Below, in pieces: positions 33,350 through 45,200 of a DNA stretch of 64,000 nucleotides. A program made the position numbers and the translations under genes. Source of the stretch: Antennarius striatus (Eukaryota > Chordata > Actinopteri > Lophiiformes > Antennariidae). The stretch is from positions 3,514,001-3,578,000 of the forward strand of contig NC_090781.1 in the NCBI RefSeq assembly GCF_040054535.1, in the 5' to 3' direction. The first letter of the stretch is position 1, and the number at the start of each line of letters is the position of its first letter. The notes under the pieces were generated by a model. It saw nothing but the letters and a program-made list of their open reading frames with translations, made no database searches and was not told the DNA's origin.

Positions 33350-36300
33350 TACACAATTACAGTCTACTAGTAGCTCAATTCCCTACCCTTGGACTATATG
33401 TAAGTTTCAACAAAAACAAATGTTAGCTGTCATTAGTAACTGATTTTTATCATATACAGTAATCCCTCGTTACTTGCCTTTTATGCGTTCTTGGACCACC
33501 CATGAAAAACGAAATTCCGCGTTATAGCGACAATCTATTTTATTATTTACGGTAATTTAAACATTTATGAGCCCTCTCCATACTGATATTAAACCACCTA
33601 ATGTCTGTATTACCTTTTCCCACACTCTTAGACTGTTTAAAGCACTTTTGTATAAAGAAAAGTCACAGGAGGAACCATGAGTCTGAACACAGCGCACACA
33701 CAGTTGCTGTCAGCCAATGGCATGCGCGTATGGTGTCACGTGACTACCTACTAAAAATCAGCAATGTAGTGAAGCTGTGCATCTTGACGCGCGAACTAGT
33801 GAGGGATTACTGTATTCAGGGTCCTGAAATGGGGTCCTTCACGGGACCCCTGTAGGGACTCCATTGTTCTCATGCAGGACTTCAATGCACATGTTAGCAA
33901 TGATGGTAGACATCCTGGAGGGTTGTGATTGGGAGGAATGGCATCCCTGATCTAAACCAGGGCGGTGTTGTGTTGTTGGACTTTTTTGTGTTAGTCATAG
34001 ATTGCCCATACTTAACACCGTGTTCGAACACTAGGATGCTCATAAGTGTACCTGGTACCAGAGCACCATGGGTCGGAGGTCAATGATCGATTTTGAGATC
34101 TTATCATCTGACCTTGGTCAATGTGTTTTGGACACTAGGGTGTAGGGAGGGGCAGAGCTGTCAACTGATCACCACCTGGTGGTGAGTTGGGTCCATTGGC
34201 GGGGAAAGCCTCTTGATTAACTGGTAAGCCCAAACGAGTAGTACAGATGAACTGGGAAACATCTGGAGGAAGACTCTGTCCGGACTTCAACTTCCACCTC
34301 CGAGGGAACATCTCTTGCATCCCTGTGGAGGCTGAGGAAATCAAAAATGAATGGTTGATGTTCAAAGCTTCCATTGCTGAAGCTGCAGCTGAGAGCTGTT
34401 GTCTCAAGGTCTTGGTGCCTCAAGAGGTGGTAATCCTTCAATACCGTGGTGGACTCCGGTGGTCAGAAAAGCTGTCCGACTGAAGAAGGAGGCTTTCAGG
34501 GGCTGTAGTCCCTGGGGACTCCTGAGGCAGTTGCAGGGTATTGACAGTCCACAAGGGCTGCAGCCTCGGCTGTGATAGAGGCAAAACAAGTGTGGGAGAG
34601 GTTTGGGGAGGCCATGGAGAAGGACTTTCGGACGGCACCAAAGTTGTTCTGGAAGACTATCGGACACCTCAGGAGGGGGAAATGGGGGACCATCCAAACT
34701 GTGTACAGGAAGGATGTAACACTGCTGATCTCGACTAAGGAGGTTGTTTGGTCGAAGGAAAACTTTACTCCTGAATCCAACTACGCTAACTGACCCGCTA
34801 CAACATACTCGGTTGGAGGATGAAAGGGGACTCGAATCAATCCCTCTGGGGGGAAGTCACTGAGGTCTTTAAACAACTTCATGATGGCAAAGCCCCGGGT
34901 GTTTTTGAGATTCCCCCTGACATGCTGAAGGCCCTGGGTGTTGATGTGCTGTCATGGATGACACACCTCTTTACCATGGTGTGGAAGGCTGGGACAGTAC
35001 CAAAAGAGTGGGAAACTGGGGCGTTGATTCCTCGTTTTAAAAAGGGGGACCAGAGGGTGTCTACTAACTACAGGGGTATCACACTCCTCAGCCTCCCTGG
35101 GAAAGTTTACTCCAAGGTGCTGGAAAAAAAGGGTCCCCAGGGACATATTGTTGGAGGTACTGCACGAGTTTTTGTTAAGGGGGCCAATCCTCATCCAATC
35201 CCTGTATGCCCAAAGTGAGAATTGTGTTTGAGTTCTCGGCAGTAAGTCTGACGTGTTTCAAGTGGCTGTTAGCCTTTGCCAGGGCTGCGCTTTGTCACCA
35301 ATTATGTTTGTGATTTTCATGAATAAAATATCAAGGCGTTGTCGTGGTGAAGAGGGTTTAGAGTTTGGTGGGCTAAGGATTGCATCGCTGCTTTTTGCAG
35401 ACGATATTGTCCTGTTTGCATCATCGGCCTGTGACCTGCAGCACTACTTGGTCCGGTTTGCAGCTGATTGTGAAGCAGCAGGGATGTGGATCAGCATCTC
35501 CAAATCTAGTGTTTTCTGGTCCTGCTGACAAATGAACAACCTGAAACCCCAACCCATGGAAAAAAAAGCTGTTAATGCCTAGTAGTGAAAGTAGCATTAG
35601 CCGTAACATACTCAGTTAAAGCAGAGCCGAGGGTAACGCCACCGTTCACTTTGACTAACAGAAGTTCATATTTCAGTTTGTCGCTGAACTGACAGCTTTA
35701 GCACTGCTCACACTCCTCATCACAAGTCAGTCACCAGTCATTGTAACCAAATACACACAGTACGCATTATCATACAAACAACTCTTTACGACCAGACATA
35801 TAAATCCACTTATCCACCTACAAAGAAAAGCATAAAAAGCTGTCAGAATTTTAGTAGAGTTAATACCGAGAGGATGGGATGGAAACGGTCTTGTGTAGCC
35901 ACTTTGGTTTAAGAACACATTCTCAACATGATGCCAGTCTTTAGCATAATCTCCCAATCTGTTAAACTATGCAATTGCAATTTATTCCCCTCGGCCAATC
36001 AGCGTACCCCTCTCCCCAAACAAATTACACTTGTTTAGATAATAAATGGTGGATGTACTGTATTTGATGATGTGGATCTGTGCAGTGTGAGAGCAGAAAT
36101 AAGAAGACAAAACCCTTTTAAGAACAGTCATCAGAATTCATACCCTTTTTGTCAGACAGGTGTGAAGAAATGCCTCAAGGCAAGAATGACTCTAATATAC
36201 AGAAATTTCTTATGCTTATTAATTTGCAAAAAGCAAAGTGAGCAAACAGATAAAAAATGGAAATCAAAGCAATATCTATTGTAACGTTTGTCTTCAAAAC

Positions 36301-37654
36301 AGCATTAATTCCTCAAGTTATATTTGTAAATTAAGGATTTTATAAGATCATAGACAAGATTACCAGGTACTAATGATCTCCAATTTTATATATAGGTTTA
36401 AACGGTTGTTAACTGAAATAGAAACAGCTGTGTAAGAAACTTAAATCTGGGTGAAGAACACTAAACTGTTACCAAGTTAAGTTGTGGAAGACATTTCATG
36501 TCATAGATCATACACCATGAGAAAACTGAGCACAGCTACAAGATAGCAGTTCCTTGTGAGTTCTGGGCTGCATTTGAGTCAAAAGGGGTTGGAGATTTGG
36601 TCGGGACGAATATTTAGAAGTACACTCAGATTCGTATCCACCGTGCAACACCATCAACGTGGCATCTGATAGGCCCCAGACTTTGGAACCATCTTCAGCG
36701 GAAAGAAGAACGAGTCCTGGAAATGATAGAATAGCTCCCACGGATTCCTGCTCACAGGATCATGGACTGAGAGGAGGACCTGAAGCAGTTTACATCCACA
36801 GAAGACCTGTGGTTAGTTCTGTAACAACCTGCTTGTCCAATTCTTTCGACTGTGGGCAAGTGAACCTAGAAGAACTGATGCTGTTTTGAAGGCAAATATT
36901 GATAGATATAAACAAATTTTATATCATTATATCATTCTTAATTTGCAGCATTTCCTCATACCTGCACAGCACTGTATGTCATAATGTATAACAAACTGTT
37001 GAATGTCAGTTCCTGAGTGTCCTTGTAGAAGAGTGATGACCTCTGTGGAGGCAGTTCTTTTTGGAGCTCCATTTGTATGACAATGTTTCTCAGACTCTTT
37101 TAGGATAGAGTTTAAAGAAGAACTTTGTTGTAGACCTGAAACGTGTATATGTGGAACATTTGATCATGTAACATCTTTAAAATTTAAGGGTTAGGAGAGT
37201 TTATAACAAGGTTTCAAATGATGTGCTGTTGATCTCACACTGACTTCATCTTTACAGTGATTTCCTCGTGCCCGACTACCTGAGCCAGGTACAGGAGGAG
37301 GAGGAGGCCCTGGGAGTCCAGTATGAGCTAGAGGAGTCTCAACATCACCCTATGTACCCGGGCAGCACCTCCACCTCTACTACCACTGTGACCTCACCCT
37401 CCTCCTCCTCAGTCCAGACGCCCGTCATCTCCCAGGTGTCCTCCTCTACCCAGAATTGTGAGAATTCCTCTGGCTTCCTGTCACCCGATCCCTTGGAAGC
37501 ACCCGCCTCCCTCAAGATGGACATTGATGAGACGGCAGTTTTGAGAAAGGAGACCAAGATGGACGACAGTGAAAGCAACAGTTCCCCGGAGGTGCTTGAA
37601 CCGGAGCTGCAGCATGCCCCAGCCAAGGAGCTGGCCTCTATCACCATAGAGTGA
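27652..37654 (+). CDS. zbtb44: ZBTB44 BTB/zinc-finger protein, complete coding region
   Basis: Nuclear BTB/POZ and C2H2 zinc-finger protein, a probable sequence-specific transcriptional regulator (family knowledge; targets unknown). Coding exons 27652-28711, 30412-30496, 30885-31036, 31998-32298 and 37258-37654 join in phase (1,2,1,2) to 664 residues. The BTB domain covers about 19-130 (GHLCDVTIRVQDKLFLAHKV, FVLDLNHVTVSGFAPLLEYA). A linker has a basic patch RESRRKRKSF and the conserved SLAFPWTFPFGIDRR and VKVERLSDEEVQ. Four fingers follow: Cys411/Cys414/His427/His431; Cys439/Cys442/His455/His459; then FRCQICSATF and YECKTCGAMF. The tail ends ELASITIE. All of these match human ZBTB44 as I know it; the tail has an extra Ser/Thr-rich stretch near 37365-37440. 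Confidence 0.96.
28712..30411 (+). other. zbtb44: zbtb44 intron, with small MITE
   Basis: 1.7 kb. Contains the 89-base inverted-repeat element at 29343-29431; the remainder has no recognised content. Confidence 0.8.
29343..29431. mobile_element. short palindromic MITE (TATAAGGCGCA type)
   Basis: TACAGTATTTCCCGAACTAT then AAGGCGCA on the left; TGCGCCTTATAACGCAAAA then ATACTGT on the right. The ends are near-perfect inverted repeats of about 30 bases. The GGCGCA/TGCGCC word is typical of small fish transposon derivatives. Confidence 0.65.
30412..30496 (+). CDS. zbtb44: zbtb44 coding exon 2
   Basis: 85 bases encoding SMDEGVSEGLQSMQSTSNTG and GHAEDDE. Too short to appear as an open frame of its own; placed from the acceptor CCCTTCCAG, the donor GTGTGT and the match to the human linker. 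Confidence 0.93.
30885..31036 (+). CDS. zbtb44: zbtb44 coding exon 3: zinc finger 1
   Basis: 152 bases. IQYPYHLYISPSARPGTNGP leads into FQCPTCGVRFTRIQNLKQHM and LIHSG. Acceptor TTTCAG, donor GTAGGT. Confidence 0.95.
31037..31997 (+). other. zbtb44: zbtb44 intron
   Basis: 961 bases, GTAGGT to TTCCTCAG. AT-rich; no repeat family recognised. Confidence 0.8.
31998..32298 (+). CDS. zbtb44: zbtb44 coding exon 4: zinc fingers 2 to 4
   Basis: 301 bases. IKPFQCDRCGKKFTRAYSLK, CFRCQICSATFTSFGEYKHH and YECKTCGAMFTNSGNLIVHL. The donor AG|GTGAGG places a TGA in frame one codon into the intron. Confidence 0.95.
33281..33346. repeat. CT dinucleotide microsatellite
   Basis: About 30 CT units with one CACT break near the left end. 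Confidence 0.95.
33457..33812. mobile_element. pogo/Tigger-like MITE with intact TA flanks
   Basis: Ends CAGTAATCCCTCG at the left and AGTGAGGGATTACTG at the right are inverted repeats, flanked by TA at 33455-33456 and 33813-33814. The interior (356 bases overall) has no coding capacity. The CAGTAATCCCTCG type of end is shared by many vertebrate Tigger derivatives. Confidence 0.75.
33820..35560 (+). pseudogene. LINE retrotransposon remnant: endonuclease end and reverse transcriptase
   Basis: Broken plus-strand frames show the endonuclease C-terminal part (a QDFNAH-like stretch near 33877), then reverse transcriptase motifs APGVFEIPPDMLKALG, WETGALIPRFKKGDQRVSTN followed by YRGITLLSLPGKVYSKVLEK, and LFADDIVLFASSACDLQHYL (catalytic FADD). 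The segment between the YRGITLL block and the QGCALSP block is shortened, so the first catalytic aspartate block is missing. There are stops and frame changes; it is inactive. Sense to zbtb44. The fish LINE clade is not certain. Confidence 0.8.
36500..36965 (+). pseudogene. Tc1/mariner-like transposase remnant
   Basis: CGTGCAACACCATCAACGTG, GCCCCAGACTTTGGAACCAT and AGAAGACCTGTGGTTAGTTC, then a segment that reads PRRTDAVLKA in broken frame, resemble the C-terminal half of a common fish Tc1 transposase. I could not find its terminal repeats. Confidence 0.45.
37258..37654 (+). CDS. zbtb44: zbtb44 last coding exon
   Basis: 397 bases. DFLVPDYLSQVQEEEEALGV, a Ser/Thr-rich run, PVISQVSSSTQNCENSSGFL, then ELASITIE and TGA. 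Acceptor TTTACAG at 37251-37257. Confidence 0.95.
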
Positions 37655-40455
37655 CTGTTGGTCCACTAGGTCTTACTGCGCAGTCATGTCATATGGGAAT
37701 ATCTTTTGGAACGCCTCTTTGCTTGAAGGAACCAATGGGATGCGTCCGGGAAAACAAGGAGACACTGTGATTGAAGTTTCTTGAGGACTTCAGTTACTGT
37801 GATGTTTTTCCACTTGTATGTTTTAAGACTCTACCAATCCAGCAAGTAAATGATCTGTTTGAGTTTCACTGTTTTCTCACTGGAATGAAGCTGCCTTCTT
37901 GCTGGTGCCATGAGACTAAACTAGAGACTCCCCCCCAACCAAAACCAGTGAACAATGGAAACCAGTGGGTGTGTCTACCCCAGTACTGTCATTTTGATCA
38001 CATCAAACATGTTTACCATGGATGGCTATTTCATGGAACTACCGTATGAATGTCTGTAAAGTTAAGATGCATTGAAAATGTCAACAACCTAAAGGTTTGA
38101 AGGACAAATGTTCTCTAGATGTTCTGGTTTGATTGTAAAGGATTGAATACAGGGACAGTGTAGAAACCTGATAGTAAAAAAACAGAAGGGGTGGGGAGAT
38201 TATTGAAGATGTGTCATTTTCTAAAGACAGGAAACCATAGAAGAGTCTTACTTCCTGTTTCCCCCTGACATAGGAGAGTTTGTCCCAAAGGTCACTGTCC
38301 TTCATTGAGTTGCGAGTGATCATTAAAAGTATTGACCACCTGAGCAGACATTTCTCCCATATGACATGAATGCAGCTCAAGCTAAAGTCCTTTCTGTCTT
38401 AGACAATTTGAGGTTTAAGTACAAGCCTTGTCCTACTTTGCAAAGTGCCTGAGAGTTCCCGTTTTATCAAAGCAGCTTAGAAGAACAAGAAGAACATGAA
38501 GTCTTGATTTTGCCAACACTGACGAATCAAGTCTTTGCAAACTGAGCTCAACAAAAAACCTTGTTTTTCATTTCTAGTGATCATGCTAGTTTGTTTGGGC
38601 TGAGACTGTGTTTTTCTTTCAGTGCCGTCGCTATAGGCAACCTGTTAAATGTCTCTTATCTATATTGCAATAGCTTGTACTGTAGTTTTTCTATTTGAAT
38701 GCTGTGTATGTTGGATGTTGTGGAGTATGATTCGTCAGGTGTGTGTATGTGCATTTCTTTTATCTATTTGAACAGTACATTTCATTTTTTAAATGTTTAA
38801 AACTTGAATCTATATTAACAGAGAATTCCCACAGGATTATTGTGCAGTATATATTTCTGACATTTTCCGTTTGAATGAACACTGTTGTTAAATCAAACCA
38901 AGTAAAAAAAAACGACCTAGATCGAAACAATACGACTGAAAATTTTGCAAAACAAAGAAAACAAATAGTTTGAGAGTTTTCTCCCAGCTGCAGTGTTGTT
39001 GTCTTAAATGTGCTCTAACATATGCTAATGTAGCATTTGTCCCAGATGAGGTTTGTGTGGGGGTTTTGGATATTTATGTCAAATGTAAGTTGTAACTATT
39101 TACCAACATCCTAATGTTGTAGCATTAGCATTAACGGTTGATGTACCGTACAGGTTGGTCTGCCTCCACCACCATGCTATCCCAGCAGCACTGAGGAACC
39201 ACCAGGGTCTTAATTGTTTTTTTCAAGGGGAATAACTAGTAGAAAATTTCCCTCTATAAAAACAAAAACAAGGAACAAACAAAAAATGTATATCTGCATC
39301 AAGGAAGACAGGAAGTGATGCAACATGAAGGCTTCTCCCATTGCCTTATGATATGGATGACAGACAAAGTTTCTTCAAATCCCCCAAACTTCGAACCGAT
39401 CTCTCACATGTCAGATAGCGTGTGCTGCTATAATGTTGTCCAGTGGAGCACATGCCTCCACAACACACACGCATGTACAGAGTCATCAAGACGAATACAG
39501 AAAAGAGTTCCTGAATCTGTACCTTTCTTCAGATCTTCAGTTGTTCCTGATCTGTATCCCACCCTTGTGCTCATATCATTGTACCCTTACCCCTCTACCT
39601 CCTCCCTTCTATCCTTTTACCCTCATCCTTCTACCCCTATCACTTGTGGTTAATCCTAGCAGTAGACAGATTAAACAGCTGTGGAGAAATGGTAACGTTG
39701 ATGGAATGAAGTGTTTCCTAACCTGGTTCTGACACCTGTTGAGACCCAAGCTGACTCAGACTAACTTCCTGCTAGACCTTCAGGTCCTTTGGTGTGCCGG
39801 CCCTGCTGTTAGGCTGACCTCTGGCACTGGGTGTGTATTTTCTGTATTGTAAGGAGATAATGACGCCGTGGTGATGACCCATGAGCTGAACGCCACTAAC
39901 TAAACTGTTTCAGTGAAATATTTTTTTTGTTTTTTGTCCCATAAACAAACATCTGACTTGCAGTATTATTGTACTGATGGGCAGGGTTGATGGTACCTGT
40001 ACCGGTGATGTAAGGTCTATCCCACAGGATTGTATCATCCTGTTTTTCAAAAAATTGTGCCATTTTGCCCTTTTTCACTGGGTGTGAATCATGCTGTTCT
40101 CCTTTTGGACCAAATGTTCTCTATCATATTGGGGATTTGCCATGGCAATCAATTATTGCACATAATCAAAGAGATAATCATTTGAAATGGTCCACGTTAT
40201 TTCACAGAGGGGTCCTTTGCTGTGCCCCTTTAAACACTGTATGATGTGCATTTAAGAGACTAGCCTTAGTGAATGGACCTATTAACTCTAGTTGCACAAT
40301 ATCACGATCCTAAAGGGTTTTCTATTCTCCATTTGTATTCATGCTTTCATTTGTTTTATCTGGTGTCTGTATTCAAACAACTTTTTTAAAATGAAATGCT
40401 GCTGTTTGTTGAAACGCAAAAGTGCCCAAAATATTTTTGTGAACCGATAGTGTGC

Positions 40456-40461
40456 AATAAA
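40456..40461 (+). promoter_or_regulatory. zbtb44: candidate proximal poly(A) signal, zbtb44
   Basis: AATAAA in GTGCAATAAATGAG, 2.8 kb after the stop. Confidence 0.35.
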
Positions 40462-41048
40462 TGAGAGGAGCTGTAAAGGTTTTGTTCTTTGGGGACAGTG
40501 AAGAAAAAGAATGTATTGTTTAGTTTTACTCTAAATGTGACTGAAGATGAATCAAACCGGGAAACCCGTGGGATCTGTGAAAGACGCTCTGTCGAAGGAA
40601 CGAGCGCTTTGTTGGCTCCTTCCTGTTGCATGTAGGTGTCGTGAGGTGGAGAGCATGTCTTCAGCTGACGATGACTCTGTCCATGACTCTTCATCAGTGT
40701 AACTTGGATCTGTTGCTCAGCATGCCCTCTTCTTTTCTGTGTGTTATCCTTTTTATGTGCAATGTTTCAGATATCTCGATTATATACAGGACATGCCTTT
40801 TCAGTGGACACTTGATGTTGTATACATTTTCCAATCCTTAAATTAAAAGAAGGAAAATCTAAGAAAAACACAGTAGCTCTTCATACTGGCATATCTATTT
40901 TTAGTGACTTTTGTACTATGGTTGCTGTTTCATGGCATCTTTGGATATTCTTGTTTAATGTGAATAGATCAGCTTAGTTTTGGAGTGTGTGCGCACGTGT
41001 GTGGGTGTGTTGAGGAAGGTGTTGGTAGTTTTCACTTTAAATGTCTGC

Positions 41049-41258
41049 GTTGTGTGTGTGTATATATGTGTATATATATATGTGTATATACCTGTATATA
41101 TAATATACATACAGTATATGTGTGTATATATATGCATATATATAATATATATAATAAACATATATAAACACACATATATATGTATATATAAATCATATAT
41201 ATAATATATATAACATATAAACATATATATATTTATATATATATATATAGTGTGTGTG
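41049..41258. repeat. TG/TA mixed microsatellite
   Basis: Irregular runs of GTGTGTATATATATG and TATATAATATATA over about 200 bases, able to fold on itself. Confidence 0.9.
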
Positions 41259-41589
41259 TGTGTAAACACACTCATATGCAGTGTATACACTCATACTAGG
41301 TTGCGTATTCTTTATACTGTTGGCTACTTGATTACAACATGCTTTGAATCAGATGTTGTATTTTGTGTCTTTGATACTGTACTAAACCATCCCAGGTCGT
41401 ACTCGACCTGCTCGTCGTACCGGCAGAAATGATGTTTGGTGTTGAGTGTTTAACTGGATTGGCTGTTAAAAACTGATGAGACCACTCTGTGTTCAGGAGT
41501 TCATGGTTGTTCTGAATCTTTGCTAGTGTTCTGGTTTGCTGTCCTGGTATTAAAAAAAAAAGTTGTTTTTTGTAAAAGTATGACATGTA

Positions 41590-41595
41590 AATAAA
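41590..41595 (+). promoter_or_regulatory. zbtb44: candidate distal poly(A) signal, zbtb44
   Basis: AATAAA in GACATGTAAATAAAAAC, 3.9 kb after the stop, followed by a TTGGTTTATTTCTCT-like T-rich element. Confidence 0.45.
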
Positions 41596-41876
41596 AACTA
41601 AGAATACATTTAAAGCTTGCATTGGTTTATTTCTCTCATGTTAATGTGACTCCAAATCATAATGGGAATGAACACCATCACAGCTGTGTAGATTTACACC
41701 AGTGAGAGTAAAGTATTGTAAGATGTCTTGTAGTTACTATGGAAATGTAACTTCAATGCACCTTTTGAGAAATTCTTTAATGCAACACTTCATCCTAAAA
41801 GTTGTTCACTCTTTGAGGCCTGTAATGTGATTCGTTGACTCATATGTTCAACCAATTAGCACACAGACTAAGTTAA

Positions 41877-42087
41877 TACACTCCTGAACAAAATTTTAAG
41901 ACCAGCTGAAAAATTGCAAGAATTCACATTTTACACTGTTGGATCTTAAGACAGATGTTAGTAGTGTCTCAAAATGCAACAAGAAGAAATTGGAGTGAGA
42001 CAAAAAAATGAAATATTGAGTAAGCAATATATTGCTAACAACCATTAAACTGAAATAGCTTGTTTATCAGCTGATCAAAAGTTTAAA
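41877..42087. mobile_element. Tc1-like transposon, one end only
   Basis: TACACTCCTGAACAAAATTT then TAAGACCAGCTGAAAAATTG resembles the terminal inverted repeat and subterminal region of a fish Tc1 family. It breaks off at TCAGCTGATCAAAAGTTTAA where a SINE tail begins. Confidence 0.55.
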
Positions 42088-42092
42088 GAAGA

Positions 42093-42228
42093 AGATCAAC
42101 TTTATTAATCCCCTTAACAGGGAAATTATTCTTTTGACTCTATACATGACTTTTTGTGTTAGATACAGAATATATTTGTGCAGGCCCCTGAAACACAACA
42201 CACAAGGGGCCTGCGAGCATGCAGTTAG
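42093..42228 (-). mobile_element. SINE copy 2, 5'-truncated, with LINE-like tail
   Basis: On the minus strand it runs from CTGCATGCTCGCAGGCCCC to the tail GGGGATTAATAAAGTTGATC. The CAGGCCCCTTGTGTG block is shared with the SINE at 3001-3276; the tRNA head is missing. Confidence 0.6.
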
Positions 42229-45200
42229 TAATCACAACACAACAGTACATGTCTATGCTACTTGTGTTGTTATGTTAGTTATTTAAGCTATTACATTACT
42301 CTGTTTAAAATTGACCTTCAACGATAAATAAAGCAAATTGAATTGAAATTGAATTCATGCCATCCATGATTATCACACTTGCCAGTGTCCAGTTTTTCAG
42401 ACACACCCGACTCCTTTTGAACCAATGCTCCAATCATATGCATCGCCTGAAATATCCACAAGAAGAATTCTCCTGACAGCACGAATGCAGATCAGCAGAT
42501 CTGCGTGTTGCCCTTCTAGGAACACAGTCATCACACCACTAACTGTTGCAGTCGGTGAGCAGCCCGGCAGCCATTCATCTGATCCTTCTTCTCCTGTTCT
42601 GTTGTTGACAATTGGGTCTGGGTTGCTGCCTCCAGAGCTAACCACTGTGTTCTTATTTCATTACCAAAAACCACAATTCCTGTGTCTGTAAACACCAAGG
42701 GCATCGTAACATTGGTGTGTTTCCAGCACACAGCAGACTCCTGCTGGAGCTCACATATCCTCGGCATGAATCTCGAGTTCTGTCTGTTGTTAGCTGTGGC
42801 TACACTAAAAGCTAACGTCTTTCTTCACAATAACTGAGAGCACTGTTTAGCACATGTAAGTCAACAGGTTCAGTGTTATTATCATTTAGTCATGTTAGCC
42901 TCCGTCCCACTAGTATCTCCAAGTCCAATCTTTGGGTCTGCAGTTTTGAAATATGAAGCATGTTTACTATCCGTTGAACAAGTCTTTTCTATGTCATCAC
43001 TGTATATGAGACAAAAATACAGGCAAGTGAAAGAAAAATTAATTAAAAAAGAAAGCGCTTCTGTCTGCCTCTGGAGGTTTCAACTGGTTTCTGTTAAATG
43101 GCCGGCACAGATTGGCCGATGGTTTGGGGTTGATGATGAAATGTTTCCATTCCACAGAGCCAAACCTTTGTTGATGTTGGCCTCCGATTGATTGTTGGAC
43201 CTTCAGAGAAAATTCATCCCCCTTTTAGAGCCCTCTCCAAATATATCAAAATGTTTTTCCTCGGAATATAAAACATATAGAATATCAATCCCGTGACGTG
43301 TTTACTCAGTCTGGTCTCTTTGCTTGTATTTGTGTGGGAATAAACGTGAGTTTATCAGAGGATGGAGTCTGTCATTCACCTTCTTTTACCTCACTAGTAT
43401 TGGCTTCGTTACAGCTCTGTTAGGTAACACTGGGCTTTTACTTTGTTCCTTGTAAATTTTTTTTGTGGAACCAGAAGTGTGTTTGAAGATGCACCCATGA
43501 GTTGTTTACATTTGGGGCTTATCTGTTGGAATCTCGGCCCAGGAGGGGATTTCAGACAAACTGGTTGCAGCAGTTTGTGAGGAGAGTGATAATGCTAGTG
43601 CGAGCCTCAGTGCCAGGAAAAATAAAATACACTGCATGACTAATACACATGTCATACATTCCCAATCAATGGAGGAGTCAGATTCAATGGAATATTCCAC
43701 AAATTACAACCTTGCCAGGTTCATTAGACTTTTGCCTCCAAAGAAAATGATAGTTTGACATTAAACTTTGAAGTTGAAGAATAACTCCCGTCCTTGTATG
43801 TCTCTCTGCGATGCGTGTGTTACATGCGATACATTTGTTCCTATATTTTCCGAGATTGAAGAGACAGTGATGACAGATATATGAAAAGAATGGATCACGA
43901 TAGTTTCTCCCTTTTCCTTTAGCTCAGCTGGTGTCATCCACCAGTAGCTGTGCTGCACCAACTCCCTCCCAGAGAGACAATAAGACATTCATTACTGTGT
44001 CAGTTTCCATTCAGCTTTGATGAGCTTCTCAGACATTTACTTGCTGTTTTATTCTTTCCACTACGGCTCAGGATTTCATCTGCTCTCTGTTGCTGGGAGC
44101 GCCTTGTTTAGACATGGAACATCCCGCCTTCATTCCAGTGTAAATTCCTCAGAATCACGTGACGGCCCGCACTACCATGGATGAGGGGAGGAAGGGGAGG
44201 CAGACTTTTCGTAGGGCCTGCTGTATTTAACCAATGGCTCAGCAGCTGGCTGTTAGCCCCACCCTGTTTGTTGGGGACTGATAACTTGGACAGTCTTGGT
44301 ACAGCTTGATCATCCAGCTAAAGCTTAACTGTCTCATCAGAGGACCTTGTTTGCTTTGTCGTTTGAATTTCTTGCACATCATTTGTCAGAATGTGTACAT
44401 AATGAGGATCATGTTAGGTCATGTTTGCCTGCAGAATTTTTCAATATCATGGGACTCAGTTGTGATGTTCACTTGATGCCAGAAGCATAGACCTATTTCA
44501 GGGAAGGACTCAGTGTGTCTGAGGACAAAAAGACTAGGGCTCCAGCTGTGTATGTTGGGGCACTAAGGTAACAGACTTCATAACTTCATCAGGGTTGGAA
44601 AGTGTCCTTCATCACATTAAATCCCAATAAATGCTTCTAAGAACCCACGTCTGCAGCATGTTTGCAGACTAGAGCCTCCATGATCTTCAGTTTGTATCTT
44701 TGTTTAATCCAAACTCAGATGTACTTTCATATTCAGGTCATTACGTAACTTTCCGCATTTGAAAAAAAATCCAGTGATTGATCAAAACCATTGTGTCACA
44801 AACACAACAAACATTAACTGCAAGCTTCCGTCTCCAGAATGGAACAATTTCACCACTGCTTGGAGAAAATTTCACCAAATAAAAAACATTCAATACAGTA
44901 GAGCCAATCATAAGTTCGCTGGTATTTTTTTATGAGAACAGGCATCTGATCACAGGCAGTCAGCTGGTCCATCTAAACCTGAGCTTTTTATTTTTTTATT
45001 TTATTTTATTTTCATTTATTTACGTTCAAGTACTGCATTGCAAAGCTCTTAAGGTACATACTGCCACCTACTGCACAGAGTGTGTAAAATCATGTCTTCC
45101 TGTCATTGTGAGCTTTCTTCACCAGTTTTCAAGAAAATGTTCAGTTACTTTTTTTATCCAGTCTTTGTTCCTAACTACTCAGTTCACCTGCTTCCATTCG

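Larger units (their letters stand above)
32299..37257 (+). other. zbtb44: zbtb44 last intron, repeat-rich
   Basis: 5 kb; holds the CT tract, the pogo-like MITE, a LINE remnant and a Tc1-like 3' remnant listed separately. 32300-33280 and 35570-36500 show nothing recognised. Confidence 0.8.
37655..41615 (+). other. zbtb44: zbtb44 3' untranslated region (inferred)
   Basis: Long AT-rich tail with no coding signal. AATAAA occurs at 40456-40461 and at 41590-41595, so at least two ends are possible. The microsatellite at 41049-41258 lies between them. Confidence 0.5.

Noticed and set aside
40955..41290. 111-residue Tyr/Ile-rich frame
   Set aside because: Produced by the TG/TA microsatellite in the zbtb44 3' UTR.
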